DNA of 36,725 bases from Bacteroides caecigallinarum (lineage in GTDB: Bacteria; Bacteroidota; Bacteroidia; Bacteroidales; Bacteroidaceae). The notes beneath the pieces are model-generated. The model had not been told where the DNA came from and did not search any database. It saw only the letters and a program-made list of their open reading frames with translations. This document shows, piece by piece, positions 34,546-36,725 of the stretch. The stretch covers positions 1 through 36,725 of the forward strand of contig NZ_JACJLE010000043.1 of NCBI RefSeq assembly GCF_016901995.1. The letters are read 5' to 3'. The stretch's first letter is position 1. Each line of letters opens with the position of its first letter. Made by a program: the position numbers and the translations under genes.

Positions 34546-34576
34546 TCAAGATATTAAAAGTTTTCGGGTTTTCAAA
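34546..34576 (-). promoter_or_regulatory. Probable promoter of the NfeD-SPFH operon
   Basis: On the minus strand TTTG (34576-34573), a 19-base spacer and TATCTTGA (34553-34546) resemble TTTG-N19-TAnnTTTG, with two mismatches at the end of the -7 box. It is 28 bases from the NfeD start codon. Confidence 0.4.
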
Positions 34577-34600
34577 GGGGAATGAAGAATTTATTTAGAA

Positions 34601-35587
34601 CTAAATAAAAGGATATCTTGTATTCAGATAATCTACCCATTGCCTGTTCTTTTCATTCATTTCAAAATGTTTACTTATAAGAAGAATTAGTTTCTCAATA
34701 GTAATATATCCGAATGTCGATTTCCCATATTCTGACAGTAATTTTTCATATTCCGGAAGTACTTTCTTGAAATGGATATTACCATTGGGATATAGTGTGA
34801 TACTATGAAATCTGTAGATTTGTCCGTTCATAACCATTGTCGCACCTAACAAATGGTTTCTCCATATCTGGCGAAAATCATCTTTACAAAGCAATGTTTC
34901 ACATAGACGGCGGTTACATATCTCATTTGTGTACAATCCGCATTGTCGAGTCTTGGTGGCGTATAGAGAATCTTCCTGCTCCATAACTCTTTTTCTTTCT
35001 AATTTTCCAAAAGGATACCCTTCTTCAGTATATTTCACTTCAATACATACACCACACTCTTTCCCATTATAAATATATTCAATATATGTGTCGAATGAAG
35101 TATTGTCATCAAGTGCGGTCTCTTTTTGCGGAGCCCACTCAATACGAATATCTGTGACTTTGTCTATCTCGTCAGTTTTCAAAATTTCCTTTAATAGGGC
35201 AACCGTTGCCTGTTTATCTAAATTCATAGGATAAAATACATTCCATGGAATATGCTCACTCCTTAACATATTACCCATAAGTCCCTCATGGAGTGCGGCG
35301 TTCATCTTTGTATACCGCTCCTTTATACCATTTAGTATATAGCTTCGATAAACCTCACAGAAATTATATCCTAACGAAGCGAATGGCTCCATAAGGAAAG
35401 CACCATACTTACCGAACTTGTGTTTAGGATCGTATGGAATACCTAATACCATCTGGCGGAAGAGTGATTGCTTTTTCCTCGCATGTGCTTTAAAAGCTGG
35501 CTCATTGGCGCTAAGTGGGATTTCTTGATATGATGCTTTCTGCTTTAATAATATAAGCTTTTCTAGTTTATATATTTTGTTTGTCAT
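34601..35587 (-). CDS. PD-(D/E)XK nuclease-like protein (PGN_0703-like)
   Basis: The 328-residue cytoplasmic protein carries a likely nuclease core: D166 in SFDTYIEY, then E183-V-K185 in CIEVKYTE (the D...ExK pattern), followed by an EEGYPFGKLERKR stretch. It resembles the PGN_0703 group of putative restriction endonucleases from Porphyromonas and Bacteroides; that match is from memory of the motif, not a search. The N-terminal HARKKQSLFRQMVLGIP region is conserved in that group. Its stop codon lies inside a 9-base inverted repeat (34590-34609). No methyltransferase gene is adjacent in the window. Codon use is AT-richer than in the efflux and SPFH genes, in line with an accessory gene. Specificity is unknown. 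Confidence 0.65.
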   Translation of the reverse strand: MTNKIYKLEKLILLKQKASYQEIPLSANEPAFKAHARKKQSLFRQMVLGIPYDPKHKFGKYGAFLMEPFASLGYNFCEVYRSYILNGIKERYTKMNAALHEGLMGNMLRSEHIPWNVFYPMNLDKQATVALLKEILKTDEIDKVTDIRIEWAPQKETALDDNTSFDTYIEYIYNGKECGVCIEVKYTEEGYPFGKLERKRVMEQEDSLYATKTRQCGLYTNEICNRRLCETLLCKDDFRQIWRNHLLGATMVMNGQIYRFHSITLYPNGNIHFKKVLPEYEKLLSEYGKSTFGYITIEKLILLISKHFEMNEKNRQWVDYLNTRYPFI

Positions 35588-35787
35588 ACTTTTAAACCTA
35601 TGTACTGAAGAATATGATGAGTAATTATTTGTAATCAGTTTTCGTAATTAAATTTGTGGACTATAACAATTAAAGCAAGTAACCTAATTAATCAGGTAGT
35701 AGACATGGAAGAGATGTTGTTTTAAGATTATGAAGTCTGAACTTGTGATATCTACAAGTAGTGGGGCATATATCTTTTAAAAAACAT

Positions 35788-36528
35788 TTATCCAATAAAA
35801 CAATATTTATTGTGATATTTTAAATAAGTCTTGTGTGCCTCTTCAATACGACAAAGAGATAAAGTTGAAGTCAATCCCAATAAATACTTGTCATTTTTGG
35901 AAAGCAATTTTGAGTAAATTGCTTTCCCCTCAGAGGTGAATGTTAAGTAACCCAAATCAAATAACTTATCATAATTTGGTAAAAGTAATAATCCGTTGAA
36001 TACATCCAGCCGTTCATCATTTGTTGAATCTTTCCAAGGTTTTATGTGAGAAGCTACTAGCATATCTGTTAATGAACATTTGCTTATAGCACATCCATCC
36101 CAATACTTAATCAAATTGTTACGAAATACCCCTTGACCTCTTCTAGACAAGATAATAGATTCTTTTTCAGTAACAGACAGATGTTGATTCTCTTTAATTT
36201 TCTCAATCTCTGATAAAATACTGTTATCGTATCGCTTACGATAATCTGATTTTAGGAAATCTAAGAATTTACGTAAACCGGAACGAAAATCAGAGATAGA
36301 TTTTCTAGTACAATATTTTTCCCTTTCAGTGCAGCGTATTTCCTCTTTTCGTAAAATATCTTCAACACTTTCTTCATTTAGAGTATTATCTATACGGTAA
36401 GTCGTTGAAAGAAACTTTAATCTAGAAATATAATCACTACTAGTTTTTGGAGTTAAACCTCCTTCCGTAACCATGTAATGATAAAAATCCGATTGGATGT
36501 TCAAAAAATGTTTTTCCTTCTTGTCCAT
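35788..36528 (-). CDS. HNH endonuclease with N-terminal recombinase-like helical domain
   Basis: The 246-residue protein ends in an HNH_2-type nuclease domain (about 133-205): VFRNNLIKYWDGCAISKC with C146 and C151, ASHIKPW with H161, and NGLLLLPNYDKLFDLGYLTF with N178. The usual last His of the motif is Asn (PNYD), a variant common in this family. The first about 100 residues (FYHYMVTEGGLTPKTSSDYISRLKFL... FRSGLRKFLDFLKSDY) look like the four-helix core-binding domain of tyrosine recombinases, without a catalytic recombinase part. Together they suggest a DNA-binding restriction or defence nuclease. A 54-residue gene lies four bases upstream, probably in one operon. AT-rich. Confidence 0.8.
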   Translation of the reverse strand: MDKKEKHFLNIQSDFYHYMVTEGGLTPKTSSDYISRLKFLSTTYRIDNTLNEESVEDILRKEEIRCTEREKYCTRKSISDFRSGLRKFLDFLKSDYRKRYDNSILSEIEKIKENQHLSVTEKESIILSRRGQGVFRNNLIKYWDGCAISKCSLTDMLVASHIKPWKDSTNDERLDVFNGLLLLPNYDKLFDLGYLTFTSEGKAIYSKLLSKNDKYLLGLTSTLSLCRIEEAHKTYLKYHNKYCFIG

Positions 36529-36532
36529 CTAA

Positions 36533-36697
36533 TTATTGTTTATTTTCTTCATTATCTACTTCTTCCATTGCACGCATCAGAGTATTTAATACCTGATCGT
36601 ATTCTTCACTCAACCAATCTAAGCAAACACTTTCTCTTTCTTGGTAAAGCAAATCATAGGCATCTGCTAAAGCTTTACGAATCAATTTTGTATCCAT
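36533..36697 (-). CDS. Small acidic protein, 54 residues
   Basis: A complete frame runs from ATG at 36697 to TAA at 36533-36535, four bases before the HNH gene start. The product (MDTKLIRKALADAYDLLYQE... ending VDNEENKQ) is acidic and predicted helical, with no signal or membrane segment. The tight spacing and same strand imply co-transcription and perhaps translational coupling with the HNH nuclease; an inhibitor or specificity subunit is possible but unproven. I do not recognise a family. Confidence 0.6.
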   Translation of the reverse strand: MDTKLIRKALADAYDLLYQERESVCLDWLSEEYDQVLNTLMRAMEEVDNEENKQ

Positions 36698-36725
36698 ATC
36701 TTATTTTATGCAAATTCTATTTATT

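Noticed and set aside
35588-35787. Possible gene or RNA between the two nuclease genes
   Set aside because: AT-rich, no frame of coding character, no stable hairpin and no clear promoter box.

Overview
The window looks like a chromosomal segment from a member of the Bacteroidales, most likely Bacteroides, Phocaeicola or a close relative. Four things point there. Most transcription starts sit about 20-60 bases downstream of TAnnTTTG boxes, the Bacteroidota sigma-ABfr -7 element. There is a bacterial serine palmitoyltransferase of the Bacteroides type. The xylose operon uses a Nudix-type regulator in the order xylR-xylB-xylA-xylE. Long SusC/SusD-era signal peptides, GH20 chitobiase architecture and RND pumps fused to an outer-membrane factor are also typical. 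Base composition is moderately AT-rich. No rRNA, tRNA, insertion sequence or CRISPR array was seen.

Layout. 1-2.8 kb: a bidirectional terminator, an inverted repeat, a helicase-HAD gene pair on the minus strand, and a divergent thioredoxin-fold protein with no catalytic cysteines. 2.8-5.3 kb: serine palmitoyltransferase (minus) and a divergent lipid kinase (plus), which share a promoter region. 5.3-11 kb: trmN6 (minus), then lon-tgt-lptG (plus), closed by a strong terminator. 11.4-16.6 kb: the xylose operon (regulator, xylulokinase, isomerase, symporter), with a hairpin between isomerase and symporter. 16.6-19.9 kb: a GH20 hexosaminidase and an M48 lipoprotein peptidase (minus). 20-23.4 kb: a compact three-gene redox operon (membrane polyferredoxin, Tat-exported Fe-S aldo/keto reductase, DUF1893 protein). 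23.4-25.7 kb: a WalJ-like metallo-hydrolase (minus) and cobyrinate a,c-diamide synthase (plus). 25.7-32.8 kb: a four-gene minus-strand operon, transcribed pump first: HME-RND pump fused to its outer-membrane factor, adaptor lipoprotein, LytS-like histidine kinase, LytTR response regulator. 33-34.5 kb: an NfeD-SPFH membrane pair. 34.6-36.7 kb: a more AT-rich accessory stretch with two nuclease-like proteins and a 54-residue acidic protein, running up to the window edge.

The most unusual signals are non-coding. Two intergenic sites (16608-16695 and 32989-33054) carry tandem 22-base units built to the same plan: a 12-base block made of two hexamers drawn from a small set, then a 10-base AT-rich spacer. 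Both arrays end on the minus strand in GCACGT followed by seven or eight Ts, and one forms a near-ideal terminator hairpin. Separately, a perfect 9-base direct repeat with 21-base periodicity lies just upstream of the metal-efflux operon promoter; that is the geometry LytTR regulators bind. Protein oddities include a tRNA-guanine transglycosylase lacking the usual zinc-ligand cysteines, a pump-outer-membrane-factor fusion with an internal signal peptide, and a polyferredoxin with an internal twin-arginine motif next to an exported aldo/keto reductase.
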